Assembly: GCA_022578605.1 (NCBI GenBank)
Contig: MU394052.1
Coordinates: 1,728,614-1,792,613, forward strand
Origin: Camillea tinctor
Taxonomy: Eukaryota; Ascomycota; Sordariomycetes; Xylariales; Xylariaceae
DNA length: 64,000 bases
Direction of reading: 5' to 3'
Part shown: positions 1-12,669 of the stretch, in pieces
How positions within the stretch are numbered: the stretch's first letter is position 1
How the letters are laid out: every line of letters starts with the position of its first letter
The notes under the pieces: model-generated
What the model saw: only the letters and a program-made list of their open reading frames with translations
Database searches by the model: none
What the model was told of the DNA's origin: nothing
Position numbers and translations under genes: made by a program

Positions 1-779
1 TTATCTTAGTTGTTATTGTTATTGTTGTATTAGAAGAATTACCCATTAGAAGGTATATTGTATTTATTTCCTGTAGCAACACAAGCTATGTATATATGTA
101 TCGTTATAAAGGGGCATTGTATCAATTGGGGGTCTCGATTATGGTTGGGGGGAGAAGGCAAGTATATTATCGTATGTTTAGGATTCTTCTATCCTTCTTC
201 CAAGATCAATCAAACTTGTTTAAATGGAAAATAGAGATAAGTATTGGAGCTGCAACGTCGCATTCATCATTTTCACATGAACGATAGGAGATGCAGGTTA
301 TAAGCAATGCACACCATTTATTTACTAGAGTTATTAGAGGTAAGCCGTAGTAGTGCATCAATACATACAAACCTGGTTTAACAACTGAGCTTACACTAAA
401 CCAGGAAATCTTCCCCTTTTTGTTTCCTTTCCCCCCCTCATCAACCCCCAGCCCCTGGTTTAAACTCCAGCACCCTCCCCCCTGGTTTTCCCCTCCTATT
501 GTTATTCGGTTATAGGCTTGCGGGGGTTATCAAAGCGGGATGAGACTATGAATTGGGATTAGACAAGGAAAAGCAAAAGCTTCAATCCCGATCAAGCTGT
601 AGATTCTCACTCTGCTGATAACATTACCCAATTAACCTGAACCCTTTCGCGATCCTCCGCCGCCGTCTGCCGGTTCAACCACTATTACGACCACTACCAC
701 CATCAACACCACCCCTCCCCAGACTCTTGATAAGGTAGGGGGGCGGCATGGGTTAAAGAGTGAGAAAGGGAAGAATAAA
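1..779. other. gene-free left end
   Basis: No coding region is supported. There is a short TTG/TTA-rich stretch at 1-40 and a pyrimidine-rich stretch at about 410-500. The last 300 bases are the upstream region of the sugar permease that starts at 780. Confidence 0.6.
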
Positions 780-2615
780 ATGACCACGCCATCCCACTAT
801 GGCACTTTTTCACTCTCTGAAGGTCATTCCAATCTAGTAGTAGACCTTAGTTCTAGTCGACAACACACGACACTGGCAAGTCCAGGAGTAAACATGGCCA
901 CCGATCACGATCATGACCACGAGGCACCCGAAGACACGAAACCTGGCGCTAGTGATGTGGCCTTGACTGAGGCGATCCAGCAAGAACATGCCTTGACCTT
1001 CTGGGAAGCCGTGAAGCTGTACCCGACGGCGGTGGGCTGGTCGGCATTTGTCTCCATAGGCGTCATTATGTTAGCTTTCGATCCCCAGATCATCGGCAAC
1101 ATGTTCGCTATGCCGCAATTCAAGAAAGACTTTGGCTACGAGCATGAGAATGGAGAGGTACGCCGCCTCGCCCTTCTCCAATTATAGTTATGTACGGTTA
1201 CCGTAGGTTATGCTAAACTAACAATCACCTATCTTCAGTATGTCATTGCCGCCTCCTGGCAAACCGGACTTTCAATGGGGAATCCCCTGGGTCAAGTTGT
1301 CGGCGCCTTGTTCTCGGCATACCCAATGGAATTGTTCGGTCGCAAGTGGACCTTCTTTGGCTGTATCGCTTTAACAGCGTGTCTTGTGTTTATCCAATTC
1401 TTTGCCCGCTCCCTGCAGGTCTTACTCGTGGGTGAGTTGCTTGGCGGCCTGGTGCTGGGCTGTTTCGTTGTCATTGGCCCGACCTATGCATCCGAAGTCT
1501 GTCCAATGGCCCTCCGTGGATACCTAACCAGCTACACCAACTTATGCTTTGTCACTGGACAACTCCTAGGCAATGGTGTCACCGCCGGAACTGCGACGAT
1601 CTCGAACCACTGGGCCTATAGCATCCCCTTTGCGCTCCAGTGGTTCTGGGTCCTGGTTATCCTCCCTGGCATCTTCTTTATCCCCGAAAGCCCTTGGTGG
1701 CTGGTCCGCAAAGGTCGCGTAGAGGAGGCAAGGGATGCATTGCGGCGACTGGCCTCCAAGAAAGTGAACATTGATGCCACGCTCGCTGTCATTTCGGAGA
1801 CGGATAGGCTCGAGCTAGAAATGGAAGCCGGAAGCACTTATCTAGATACTATAAAGGGAGTTAATCTGAGACGGACTGAGATCTCATCTGGTGTTTATAT
1901 CACCCAAGTTCTCAGCGGTATCTATTTAATCAACTACGGAACCTATTTCTTTCAGCAGGCAGGCCTGTCAGATCAGGACGCATTTTACATGGGTATTGGC
2001 TTCCTGGGTACGTCCTTAACGCTTACCCTCGTTGCTTACCTTCTCCCAAGAACTTAGCTGACATGAGATATTCTAGCCGTGGGATGGATTTGTACCGTCT
2101 TCTCCTGGTTCTTAATTGCCCGATATGGACGTCGCCGCATCTTCAACACAGGTCTTTCGGTTTTGATTCTCCTAATGTTTATCATTGGCATCTTAGATAG
2201 CATCCCGGGCCGGCCTTCAGGAGTTGCGTGGGCAGAGAGCTCACTAATGCTCATCTGGAATGGCGCGTACGATATTTCGGTTGGCCCTGTGACATTTGTC
2301 ATACTTGGAGAGTGCTCTGCGACTCGTGTCCGCTCCAAGACCATAGCCGTAGCTACAGCCGCCCAGGCTGTTCTGGGTATTGCCATGACAGCAGCAATCC
2401 CCTATATGATTAATCCCGATGAGGCTAACATGCAGGGAAAACTCGGTTATTTCTTTGGCGGGTTGGGCGTGATATGTCTGGTTTGGTCGTACTTCCGCGT
2501 GCCTGAAACAAAAGGTAGAACCTACGAAGAGCTTGACTTGTTGTTCGATAAGAAGGTTCCGGCGAGAGACTTCAAGACCTATCGAGTTGAAGGCGCTATT
2601 TCAGCCGAGAACTGA
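780..2615 (+). CDS. MFS sugar permease, alpha-glucoside (maltose-type) transporter family
   Basis: This is a proton-coupled sugar uptake permease of the plasma membrane. The model has three exons, 780-1157, 1239-2007 and 2077-2615, with phase-consistent introns of 81 and 69 bp; the second has a CTGAC branch site. The product is 561 residues, normal for the family. Sugar-porter signatures are visible: FGRKW near residue 159 after the second membrane helix, PESPWWLVRKGR at about 275-286 before the central loop, and ETKGRTYEELDLLF near the C-terminus. The cytoplasmic N-terminus is His/Asp-rich (DHDHDHE). The segment before the first helix (LTFWEAVKLYPTAVGW) resembles fungal MAL-type alpha-glucoside permeases rather than hexose carriers. 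Substrate is inferred from that resemblance only. The start is the first ATG of the open frame. Confidence 0.9.
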
Positions 2616-3235
2616 TTCGACAGCCCTTCACTACTAAGACACTAGGATACCAATAAAACTGAACATGCCTAGAAGAGCTGATAGCCGATATCTCTTGATA
2701 CCAAATAGTAAAAGAAGAAAATGCACCTGAAGGATTGCAAATGCGTTAGTAGGACCATACGAAGTTCAAATAACCTTCCTAAAGAGCAACCCTCATCCGT
2801 GGCTGAGTCTATCAGATGACCCTCCAGAACATGGCTTGCAGCTTCACGGGGCGAAGAGCCTTGGTGCTGCTACGCCTGTCCGTCATTAATAGGTCGGGTC
2901 TGCTCACCGACCAACCGGTCATCGGGCTGAATCTAACAACAAAAACTGGATCGTGCCACTCCACCCCAGAGGCACGGCACAGGCCCCAATTCTTGGCAGT
3001 GAGAGACCGTCAACACAAGAAGCTAAGTCGAATTGAAGCTCTTGTTCTTGTTGTGATTTGCATGGTGCTGGTGCTGCAGGTCGAGCAACGGACTTGATTT
3101 GTTAGCCGCCTTTTCTTGCCTTTGGATTTATTCTTTGATGTCGTCCTGCAGTCTAGTTTTCTTTACCCATACTTAATCCTAATCCTCCTTACTGATATTC
3201 GCTGCCGATCCCACGTTAAAAAAAAAAAAAAAAAC
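2616..3235. other. intergenic, upstream of CorA-like gene
   Basis: A 93-codon frame at 2816-3097 has no recognisable protein character and is not called. A run of about 17 A residues (3218-3234) lies directly before the ATG of the next gene. Confidence 0.5.
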
Positions 3236-5785
3236 ATGGACATGGAGTATAACCTCGAGGAGCTAGATGCCGCCTTAAGCGAGCGGGCTCACCAAGCGGC
3301 TGCCGTCGCCGGTCCTCCTACGCATGATAACCGCCGCACGGCACCAAGTACCCGGCGTGGGAGTTTAATTCCTGCAGTTATAACCAACAGGGCGAGGCAT
3401 TACAGTATAAATGAGTTGAACCTATTCAACTTTGACCTTCGAGAGCTGGTCCGCGAAATTTTACTTACTAGCGGTGAGAGCAATGTCTCCTACCACGAAT
3501 ATGCTGTATTCTCAGCACCGGATAACGAGGCCGACGGCGAGCTTCGATCACCAAGTATTATGTCCAGCGGGGAGGATGGCCGACGCATGTTTCAAAATGC
3601 TATGAGGCACGGCCACAGCCTTGACAATCAGGTCAGTTATGTAATATGTAAGCTGCTGCTGGGTCGTCCCCGTAGACATCTACAGTCCCGCAGCGCTACA
3701 TGTGCCCATCAGGCCAATGGCGAATGAGAATTGACGGCTTACTGTAGGGAAATTTCACGGGCAGTCCGAAGGGAAAGAGATCGCTCCAGGGCAGAGTCCG
3801 TCAAGTGTAAGCTTTGCCCCGATTCCCACTTCGAATTCGAATGAGTCGTTGGCTCATGGGCTTATTCGAAGTCGCTTGCCTTAACCACAGGGATCCACCT
3901 GAGACAGCACGAATGAAAAGAACACACAACACTAGATGTTCTTACTGAATGCGTGATAACACAGGATCGCTAATCGACGGATTCGCCATGACGTGCCGAA
4001 TGGAACCGGCATTGGCACACCTGACGGACTGGAGTTAACTGTGGAGGACTACGAGACCTTGGGTCTGCACCCCGGCACACTGCCCTCGGTGCAGAGAGTC
4101 ACCATTGAGTCTTCATTCTGGGATTCAAGACGAGATACATTATGTGAGTTTCACACTGGATCGGATCCAAACGATGTGCGAGTATGACTGACAATCTTCG
4201 TCCCCGTCCTAATAAAGTCTTAATATTTAGTTTCTCTACTAACCCGCAGCCACCTTATGATTTCCTCTCGATGGCCTATAAAATACGTACCAAGACAACC
4301 ACAGCACTTATTCGTCGTTCTTTTGACACCCGCTGGCACGATGAAGATTCCTTGGACGAATACGAGCGTCGGCTCGACTCTTGCCGGGCACGGTGGGCAC
4401 ACCCGCTGGTCCTACCCGTAGTCCTTCTCCAAGTGCAACTATTCCGCACGGAAGAAGCAGTTCTCGCCAATAACGGTGAGGTGCTTAACCTCGAAGCGCA
4501 CGTCGACGCCGTGACAGGATCCACGGGCCAGGCTAACGCGCGAGGATACAGACGGAACAGGGCCAAATATGGTGGTGACGAAAGCCAACACCACTTTGGG
4601 CCCTTGAAGCGCCTGTCGACCCTGAAAGACATGGTCGAGGAGAGGGTCGGCCACGGCCACGGGCACAACCGGCGGAGCCAGGAGCGTCAAGCACCAAGCC
4701 CAACACCAAGCTACTCTGACCCCGATTACGTACCCCCACAGACGATCCACCTCATGAAAGAAGCCCACGACGTGCTAAAGGGTGCCATCCAGCTTCTGGA
4801 TACCCTGAGATGGATGGAGCGCGCCGTGAAACTCCTCATCCAAGCCGGCGACGAACTAGACGCCCGCGTGAAGGAGCTCCGCGCACAGGCGGTAGCCAAA
4901 GGAGAAGTCAAGTCCATAGAAGGGGACGACCAAGATGAGCTGACGTTCCACTGGTATGAGATCCGACAGTATCTAGACTGCACTTGGAGACTGTGTACGG
5001 CGCTCGAGACCGACCGTCGTATGTCCGAGCTGAGATGCCGGGCGCAGATCGATATCATCTACTCGAAGATGGCCCAGGAGGATAATAACCTCAACGCACG
5101 CATGGCCGTCGCCTCGACGCGGGACAGTTCATCCATGAAGGCCCTGGCGGTGATCACCGCCATATTCTTACCCGGCGAATACATCGGCACCCTTTTCGGC
5201 ATATCCATGTTCAACTGGGAAGAGGGCACGGCGGGGGATCCGGCCTTATCTCAGGACGCGGCCACGGGTCTGCCTCACCCGGTGATCATGCCCTCGTTCT
5301 GGGTCTACTGGGCCTTCACAATACCTCTGACCCTGTTTATAGTCACCCTCTGGCGCGCGTGGTGGGTGAACCAGGACCGTTACTTCCGGCGTCACCTGAG
5401 CAACGAGCTAAGCAACGAGCGCTATTGGACCACCGATGGCAAGCCACGAGAGCTTGAGACGACGTTTATGCAAGACTTCTTCAGCCTGTTCAGCCGCAGC
5501 GGCTCTCGCAGCACGCTTAACTCCACCGTCCTCGGCAACCGGCCCAAGTCAGCGCTATCCGGGACTCCCGGTGGTGCTGATGGCCCCCAGAACCTGGGCC
5601 CGCCCGGGCCGGGCTTCCTAAAGCGCGGCCCGACCTTCAACCCCAGAAACAGCTTGGGGAAGGAAGGGAAGGAAGTGAAGGAGGCGACGGACTCGGAGGG
5701 CGAGGGCGCTACAAAGGCGATCAGGTTCAGGCAGATCTCATTTGCGAGAGAGCCCCGACCACGGGATGGCGAATCGGCTGTTTGA
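3236..5785 (+). CDS. CorA-like divalent cation (Mg2+) transporter family protein
   Basis: This is a fungal CorA-superfamily membrane protein, expected to carry Mg2+ or a similar cation. The model has four exons: 3236-3631, 3748-3806, 3965-4181 and 4250-5785. All junctions are in phase and give 735 residues. Exon 4 carries the family core: a long soluble and coiled domain (residues about 225-515), then TM1 at about 520-543 ending in GISMFNW, a loop, and TM2 (FWVYWAFTIPLTLFIVTLW) at about 574-597. A Gly/Pro-rich charged tail follows. The canonical GMN after TM1 is replaced by GIS-MFNW, as is usual in the filamentous-fungal CorA-like branch. Exons 1-3 are less certain: the 59-bp second exon was chosen because it is the only phase-consistent link found. 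The start ATG sits right after an A-run; a second in-frame ATG is two codons on. Confidence 0.85.
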
Positions 5786-6304
5786 GAAGCTCTCGAAAAA
5801 AGAGGGAGGGGAGGGGAGGCGAGGGGGAGGTTTGAGACCTCACTTTGCAGTAGACGTTTACGTGCCTACTTGATGCATGCCCCCAATGCGATTACGAATA
5901 TCATCAATATAGATTGGATTAATGAATAACAAGAAAAGAGGAGGAAAGCAATAAAAAGCATAGATGGTTGCATCTACATAGATTAATATGGCAGTAGTGA
6001 ATCACGTTCTAATGAAGAGATATATTCTTATGACCTACATATACCTTCACAGACATGATAAGCGGGAATGAGTAAAGGTTGATATTACAATTAGTTGGAG
6101 CATATGAACACAGCAGACGACATAATTTCTCGATCGAGTGATGAATTATAATTTCATTAGATTCATAAGTTTTAACTTAACGTACTTGTGTATTGACCTT
6201 GTGTTTTTACCTTGTGTTTTTTTCCTAATTTTCATGTTTTACTTCATATAATTATAATAGCCTCCCCTTTTTTTTCTCCCTTCCCTTCCAGCCAATAAAT
6301 TCAG
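5786..6304. other. intergenic between convergent genes
   Basis: This separates the 3' ends of the CorA-like gene (+) and the Clr5-domain gene (-). It is AT-rich in its second half. I see no gene or repeat. Confidence 0.6.
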
Positions 6305-8154
6305 TTATGTGTATACCAGCGGCGCGCACCCCGTCGTCGCCGTCTTATCCCGCCACATAGCGAGGTGCGTCCTCGAAGCCTCCTCCAGATCCCGGGGTCC
6401 CATGTCGATACTGGTCATCGAGTCGCACATAGCCTCGGCCAGCCACTCCATCTCCTCCTGGCGCTGGTGGATGATGGACAGGACGCTCTTGACGCCCCGC
6501 CACTTGGGCAGCAAGTTCCACTTGAAAGTGCCGCCGTGCTTGCGGCGGCGGCTCGCGATGCGCATGAGCATGTCGTTGGTGACCTGCGCCAGGAAGTAGC
6601 CCGCGTCCGGGTCGATCTCGAGGCACATGATCCACTGGGCCAGGATCTCGAGCACGACCTCGTCGTCCTTGTCGTAGATCTGCTCGGCGAGCTCGAGCAG
6701 GTCCTCGAAGGCGCGCATGGACTGGGCGGTGCCGCAGGGCGTAGTGTCCACGTACACGATGTAGTGGATGAAGAAGTTGCGCAGGGTCAGCGCGGTGAGG
6801 TGGCTGAAGGGCAGGCCCTCGAGGCCGGCCGTCACGTCGCGGATGCACTGCGCGTACGCCGACACGAGCGCGTGCTCGGCGATGCCCGCGTCGTGGCCCA
6901 GCAGCCGCAGCATGTCGACGAAGATCAGCTGCAGGTGCGAGTTCGGGTGCAGCAGCCCCGCGAGCCGCGCCGCCTCGGCGATGAACCGGCTCGCGAACTG
7001 CATGTGCCCCCGCCGCACGATGTGGATCACCGCCGTCCAGATGGTCGGCAGCGAGAAGAAGCCGCACTCCTGCACGGCGCGCCGGAGGCTCGGGAACGCC
7101 TCCCGCATGCCTACCTCGCCCGCCACCGCGTCCGAGTACCCCGTGTAGTGCAGCGTCTTGAAGATGATGAGGAACAGGTCGTCGTACTCGTTCTCCTGGA
7201 TCGTCAGGGCGTCGCGCATCTTCCACCGCCCGTCGTGCAGGGCCCCCCGGTACATGCCGCTGACGTTCAGGAGCAGCGACTGCAGGAGCTGGTCAGGCAG
7301 GAGGTAGAGGGGGAAATCGGGCGAGATGATTTGAGGTTGGTGGTGCTGGGGCATGATCACCGGGGCGGGGGACATGGATGGTGAAGAGGAGGCAGAGGCA
7401 GAGGCGGAGACGCGGTTGCGCTTCGGCACCGCCGACTTGGTATATTTCTGCTTTCTCCAAGTGAGATCCTCTTTGGCCCACCGCTGAAGGTGCTTCTTAT
7501 ACATAGATTCACTACATTTCATCGTGTTAGGCAAGGTTGAATTCTGTTGGGGGAAAAAGCAAAAAAAAAAGAAAAGAAAAAAAAAACATATCATGTAAAA
7601 TGAGGGGAAAACACTGACCTTGCGGGAAACCCGTGGGCTTCCAGACGCCTCCTCACCTCAGCTAATCTCAGCCCCTTATTCACCCATAGATGCCGTATCA
7701 ACGGCTTCGCGGACTCCCAGTCTCCTTTTGTTGGTTGCTCAATGTAAGTCACGCTGGATCCACGCGGCGTCGGGGGCGGCCCAGGGGCCAACTTGGGGTA
7801 AGGTGCGGGCCCATCGTCGAGAAGCAACAGGTCGGACTCGTATGAGAGGTTACGGTAGATGACATTGGAGGCATCATGTTCGGAAGAGGGAGGCATTATT
7901 TCATTCGGAGGAGGAGTAGTAGCAATAGTTATAGTACTAGTTGATGATGATGTTGTCGTAATAGGCTCTTGGATGTATAGATCTAGCATAGGCAAAGGGG
8001 AGGCACAGCAAGTTAGTCAGGCGAGACTAGTAAGAAAAGGAAAAGAAAAAGAAGAATAATAAAGAGGAGTATATGTACCCAACATACCTTGATTGTCCAT
8101 GTATCCCTCCCCGCATTCGTATGGTCCCAATTCTGAACCGATTTTACCCGCCAT
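6305..8154 (-). CDS. Clr5-domain protein
   Basis: The product is a putative nuclear protein carrying the fungal Clr5 domain, found in many regulators and in proteins of unknown role. Read on the minus strand, exons are 8154-8088, 7982-7619 and 7511-6305, giving 545 residues. The domain spans the last intron: WESAKPLIRHLWVNKG...LAEVRRRLEAHGF in exon 2 joins SESMYKKHLQRW in exon 3 (about residues 110-157). That continuity is why the acceptor at 7512-7513 was chosen, and a CTAAC branch site lies just before it. A Ser-rich segment follows, then a helical C-terminal region of about 330 residues with TPR/ankyrin-like amphipathic helices but no family I can name. The coding strand is very GC-rich at third positions, which creates long open frames on the opposite strand (6365-7384); those are shadows. 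Confidence 0.82.
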
Positions 8155-10953
8155 CGTTACAACCTGATTCGTGAGGTATATGAAGTTGATTGGTAACGAA
8201 TTGTTCACTCTTCGCTATGAATGGTTCTGAGACTGGTCGATGTACGGAGGCGCAATTATATCTTTATACTGAGCTTAAACTCCAGATACTCTCGTGAAAG
8301 TGGTAGTTGAAACTAGCGCGATGGTCTTATGTTTAAGTAAACATCCAACGGATATCGTCTCCGACGACTAGTGTGAACCGTTTGATGATTAATGTTCGAA
8401 CGCTGGTACATAACAACCCAGCATGTGACTAAGGTACCGAACGTATACCTCTCTGTATTTTCCTAAATATATGTTATATTGAGACGACCCACCGACCCTA
8501 ACCAGTTGTTCCCGGCCTGCACCGTCTTGGGAATCATTCGCCGTGCGGCTGGCATGGCTTAGGTACTGCAGCCCCCACAATATCTCCATAGATAGGATGA
8601 CGACAATGGCTGTTTTGTTCTGCAACTTGCCCCCTTCCTCCTTATCTAATGGGGCTTCGAATCTGAATATAGTCCTGTGGATATGCGGCCGCTATTGCAG
8701 TCTACGGTTAGCCCGCACCTTACACCATCAACCGGAAAGGCCATGAAAGCTTATAATGATGTAGCTTTTCAGGGTCTTACGATAAGCCGGGACCACTCAA
8801 CACACGCCTGTGTCATATCGTGTAGCCTGAGTTCTGAAGCGATCCCCCAGTTGTGTCACTTGAATAATCAAGAGAATGCTACTCTAGGTAGATAGTCAGG
8901 TTAGGTTAGGTATCTTTATCGTAATGTAATTATGTATACTATTTATTTACTTACCTCACCTTAGTCTATCCTATATTAGGTTGTCATCTCGTGTGTCTAG
9001 TCCATGGCGATCCTCTCTATCATAGTTGTATATCCTACAGGAGTTACAAAGATACCTGTGATGTGCTCTATGTAGGGACCTATGTTACTATATCCATCCA
9101 ACATCATTACATACACCATTCAGGGGCAGCATTAGTCCAGTGTAGCTCAAGATAGGATAGTTGTAATTCCCTATCCACACCACCCTAAGTAGGTCACCCA
9201 CTAAATTAGGGCGATCACCAGAGCCGTTGAACGAGACCCCTGTTTCTTGGAGAGATTGGGGCGGAACATGGGAACAGTGTTCTGACCACAGACAAAGGAT
9301 TGAGATCGGAACTGGATGACCAGAGATACATAGTGATGCAATATCTTCAATATGTCGGCAGAGAGAGAGGAAGAGAGATTGGGAGCCCCATTTCCTCCCA
9401 GGATGCGCAAGCATGGTAACGATACGATTCCAATGTTTCATCAGCTAGAAAAAAGTGAATCCTACGATCCCACCCTATGGGAGTCCCCACGTGCTGAATG
9501 CCGTGAGGATTACCGTACCTAAGTAAATGTGTCTACCAAATAAGTATAGGGCGTGCTTTTTGCATGTAGGTTGCACTCCGTATGTTCTTGGGCGACATCC
9601 ACCCCCGCCTAGCCCGGATTTACCTGTCGGACGCGCCTAATACCTCTACTTTGGGTAATAGTTGTCTGCTGGGTCGCATTGACATGGCGGTGACCATAAC
9701 AGCCCTAATCCTTAGCGTACAACATCGAAAACCCGGAAGTCTGGTTCCCTTGCCATGTGGTTAAGCTGACTGCTTGAAGGTTGAAGGGGGAAAGGTAAGT
9801 CTTTACCGATTCCATCGCCTTACTCTACCTTATCCACTCTCATCTACCGTGTGTTCTCTCTTCTTCTTCCTTACCATACCCTCCCCAGTTCAACGAATCA
9901 TCCTATACAGAGAGTTTACATTATCAACATTACGTAAGGCTTTTTATAGAAATCACAAGTATGTATACACTTCGTACCCTGTAGCGTAGTTGAGCTCCGC
10001 TCTTTGGAGGAAAAGGCGGGCGTCTAACTGTGTACAATCTGTACAATCTTTACTATATTTATAGATACCTAGCCCTACGTGGTATTTTGGTAAACCATAG
10101 GTTTCTTATTCAATGGATCCCCCTCCCCCTTCTAGTATTATAGATGGTAGCAGCAACAGCAGCAGTAACAGTTGCAGTCATCAGTAGCGGAAACAGTGGT
10201 GATAGTGTTGCGGTAATGGTAGATAAGTAGGTCTCCCAAAGCCGAAAATCGCTTCAATCACGCGATCGTTAGTGCCTAAGGGAAATAAACTGCGGGAATT
10301 CACTGAGCGGAGTTCTGTTCCCGCCTGGTATGGAGATGAAAGGAGACAATGTAGATTATTAGACGATAATTACATTACATAACATAACTCTGGGCGTCCC
10401 CTTCTTAACGACAGGGTTTCCATACAAAACCTCCTCTTTATTTTAATGCAAATATTAATTCCGACAATAGTTAATTCCGTAAGCTAGGTATGTAGGTAAG
10501 TAAGCAAGGAAGTGATCCTATCCTACAGGAACCGCCCGGTATCTTGGAATCGAAGCACAGCGATCGGATGAGAAAAGGGAAGAAAAAAAAGGAACATGCA
10601 CATATCAACGGTCAGGGGTAGTGGCAAAAGCAGTTGCCTAGTTGTGATCTTTCGATCGGGAGAGGGGAAAGGAGGAGAGGAGGAAGATTGAAATTTTACT
10701 AGTCATTCGAATCAAAAAAAAAAAAGAGCACTACATACAGACGCGCGAAGCGAAGGTGCTATAAATAAAAGGCCTATCTTCCCCAAGAAGGCAGCCTTAT
10801 AAAGTCACCGTCTCCACGTTATGTACAAAATGGGTCCAGACCGGAACACACCAATAACCACTTGGTCTCCCAAGATTTAGAACGCCAGCCTTTTTGAATC
10901 CTAGCATGCCCTGGCCCCGTGATGTGCCATCATCGTCGTCGTCGTCATTATTA
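8155..10953. other. 2.8-kb gene-free stretch
   Basis: Only scattered open frames under 120 codons occur, with no protein-like composition. Several TTAGGTTAGG/CCTAACC-type short motifs appear around 8890-8960. A GCA/ACA-rich imperfect triplet repeat lies at 10147-10190. I see no RNA gene. Confidence 0.5.
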
Positions 10954-12669
10954 TCATACATGCAAGATGTCAACATTAGCTTCGATCCAATCGCAGCTTT
11001 TCTGACGGAAGTCGTCAGCGAGCAGGCTCGCCCTGTTGTTGAAAAATTGCATCAACTGCCTGTCATCCGTCTTCCACTGTGGCCACTCTGGGACGTCGGT
11101 ATTGTTTGGATCATTAGGATCTCCATTGTATAGGAACGAAATATAGTAGCTTTGGATTGTGCGACTAGCATAATTGGGCAGAATGCCATAGAACACCTGC
11201 AACAAGTCTGACCCGTGGAAGGTGCCTAAAATAGGAGTACCGTAGTCGTACGACGCAAGATATGACCAAGCGGGCACGTCCGGATTCACTGTCAGCGTAG
11301 TTTTGAGAAAGATTCGCCGCGTCAGCGTAAACACAAGATCGCCCAGAATGGCAGCTAGGCGCTTGAACTCTGGATATGGGTTGTTGAAGATACCGGTGCG
11401 GAAAGGACTGCCTGCTGTCGGACTCGGGTCGTACGTATCCACCAGCGCCTCGATGCTGTCTCTCCCAGCATCTTGGAAGAGTACAGTTGAGATGTAGTTC
11501 ACGAGCCTGTCCTTGGTAGTGATGTTGGGTTGGAACAAGCTAAACAGCGTTCCTTCATCTTCCTGATCTCCGATGATCATGGGAACGGCAGCGTATTGGC
11601 CTTTTGCGGCTAGCTTATCAGGGCTGTCTGGCAAAATAACTCCGTCGGGTCTCGGAAGATAGCTCAGTGCGACTGAGGTGTAACTAAGTACTCCAGGGAC
11701 ACTATTGGCAGCGTTTAGGAACGTATCATAATCCGCTTCGCGAAGACAAGTGAGAGTGTCAGTCGCCTGTGCGCAACCAGCTTCTTTCACTACAGCATCA
11801 TAAACACCTTGGCAGCGGGTACAGTCGACGGGATCGGCAGGGACTATGCTGCCACTGTTCATAATGCCTCCGCGGAAAAGCTTCTTGCCGTTATACGTAT
11901 TGTCCCCCCCATACAGAGCCATCTGGTCGAAGACAGAGATGGCACCAGCCGACTCTCCCCATATGGTAACCTTCTCTGGGTCTCCCCCAAATGCGGCAAT
12001 GTTATCCTGCACCCACTCGAGCCCCATGCGCTGATCCAGGAGCCCCAGATTTGCTGCGCCGTCCGCGAGGATCTCCTTGCCAGCTAAAAACCCGAATCCG
12101 CCGACTCGGTAATTGACAGAGACAAATAGGAATGGTTTCCCCTGAGAAACACCATTCGACACGAACGGACCCCCATCGAATAGCTGGGGCGAGCCTAGCT
12201 CGAACCCACCTCCGTATATCCAGAAGAGCACGGGCAATTTTGCATCTGCAGCGGTTCCAGTGGGACGCTGGACTCTCATGGTCAGACAGTCCTCCGTCTG
12301 GCCGGTTGCGACTTGGAAGAGGGGAGTATTAATCAAGAGTCCAAGGACGGACGTGAGAAGACTTCCTGTTGTCGAAAAAAACATCTGCGGACACGATGGC
12401 CCTGCTCCCGTGGCATCAAAAGTGCCGAGTGAAGCATTATGTCTCTGGGGCGGCCTTAAGCGCAAGTTCCCCACTGGGGCATCCGCAAAAGGTATGCCTC
12501 CGAAATTCTCGACATTGCCGGACACGGAGCCCACGATGGTGCCTTGCGGAGTGACCACGGAGGTTGTGGTAGCACGCTTTTCCACTGGCCGTGTTGGGGC
12601 CGGAAGAGCGAGGGCCAAGCTGGGGAATGCGACGGCCCAAAAGAGCAGCGAGGCAAGAAACTTCGTCAT
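10954..12669 (-). CDS. secreted type-B carboxylesterase/lipase
   Basis: This is an alpha/beta-hydrolase of the carboxylesterase type-B (Candida rugosa lipase-like) family, expected to hydrolyse esters outside the cell. It is a single exon of 571 residues. The start at 12669 was preferred to the in-frame ATG 15 codons upstream because it opens directly on a signal peptide (MTKFLASLLFWAVAFPSLA). The oxyanion-hole motif YGGGFELGS is at about 152-160. The nucleophile elbow GESAGA carries the catalytic Ser at residue 240. The acid is expected in the DEGTLF segment, and the His in HGSDLLQVF near the C-terminus. Six or more cysteines fit extracellular disulfides. Substrate is unknown: the sequence does not separate lipase, sterol esterase and general esterase. 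Confidence 0.92.
   Translation of the reverse strand: MTKFLASLLFWAVAFPSLALALPAPTRPVEKRATTTSVVTPQGTIVGSVSGNVENFGGIPFADAPVGNLRLRPPQRHNASLGTFDATGAGPSCPQMFFSTTGSLLTSVLGLLINTPLFQVATGQTEDCLTMRVQRPTGTAADAKLPVLFWIYGGGFELGSPQLFDGGPFVSNGVSQGKPFLFVSVNYRVGGFGFLAGKEILADGAANLGLLDQRMGLEWVQDNIAAFGGDPEKVTIWGESAGAISVFDQMALYGGDNTYNGKKLFRGGIMNSGSIVPADPVDCTRCQGVYDAVVKEAGCAQATDTLTCLREADYDTFLNAANSVPGVLSYTSVALSYLPRPDGVILPDSPDKLAAKGQYAAVPMIIGDQEDEGTLFSLFQPNITTKDRLVNYISTVLFQDAGRDSIEALVDTYDPSPTAGSPFRTGIFNNPYPEFKRLAAILGDLVFTLTRRIFLKTTLTVNPDVPAWSYLASYDYGTPILGTFHGSDLLQVFYGILPNYASRTIQSYYISFLYNGDPNDPNNTDVPEWPQWKTDDRQLMQFFNNRASLLADDFRQKSCDWIEANVDILHV

Noticed and set aside
3632..3727. continuation of the CorA-like first exon
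   Set aside because: A GTCAGT donor interrupts it, and the downstream exons are in phase only after splicing.
6345..7226. 293-codon minus-strand frame rich in Arg, Ala, Gly, Pro and His
   Set aside because: Other-frame reading of the same Clr5-domain exon.
6365..7384. 339-codon open frame on the + strand
   Set aside because: It is the antisense shadow of the GC-rich Clr5-domain gene; composition (Arg/Val/Glu/Leu-biased) and lack of domains show this.
8881..8960. TTAGGTTAGG-like bases as a possible telomere repeat
   Set aside because: Only scattered single units, no TTAGGG array, and genes continue on both sides.
9088..9441. 117-codon minus-strand frame in the long intergenic stretch
   Set aside because: Random-looking composition and no flanking splice signals.
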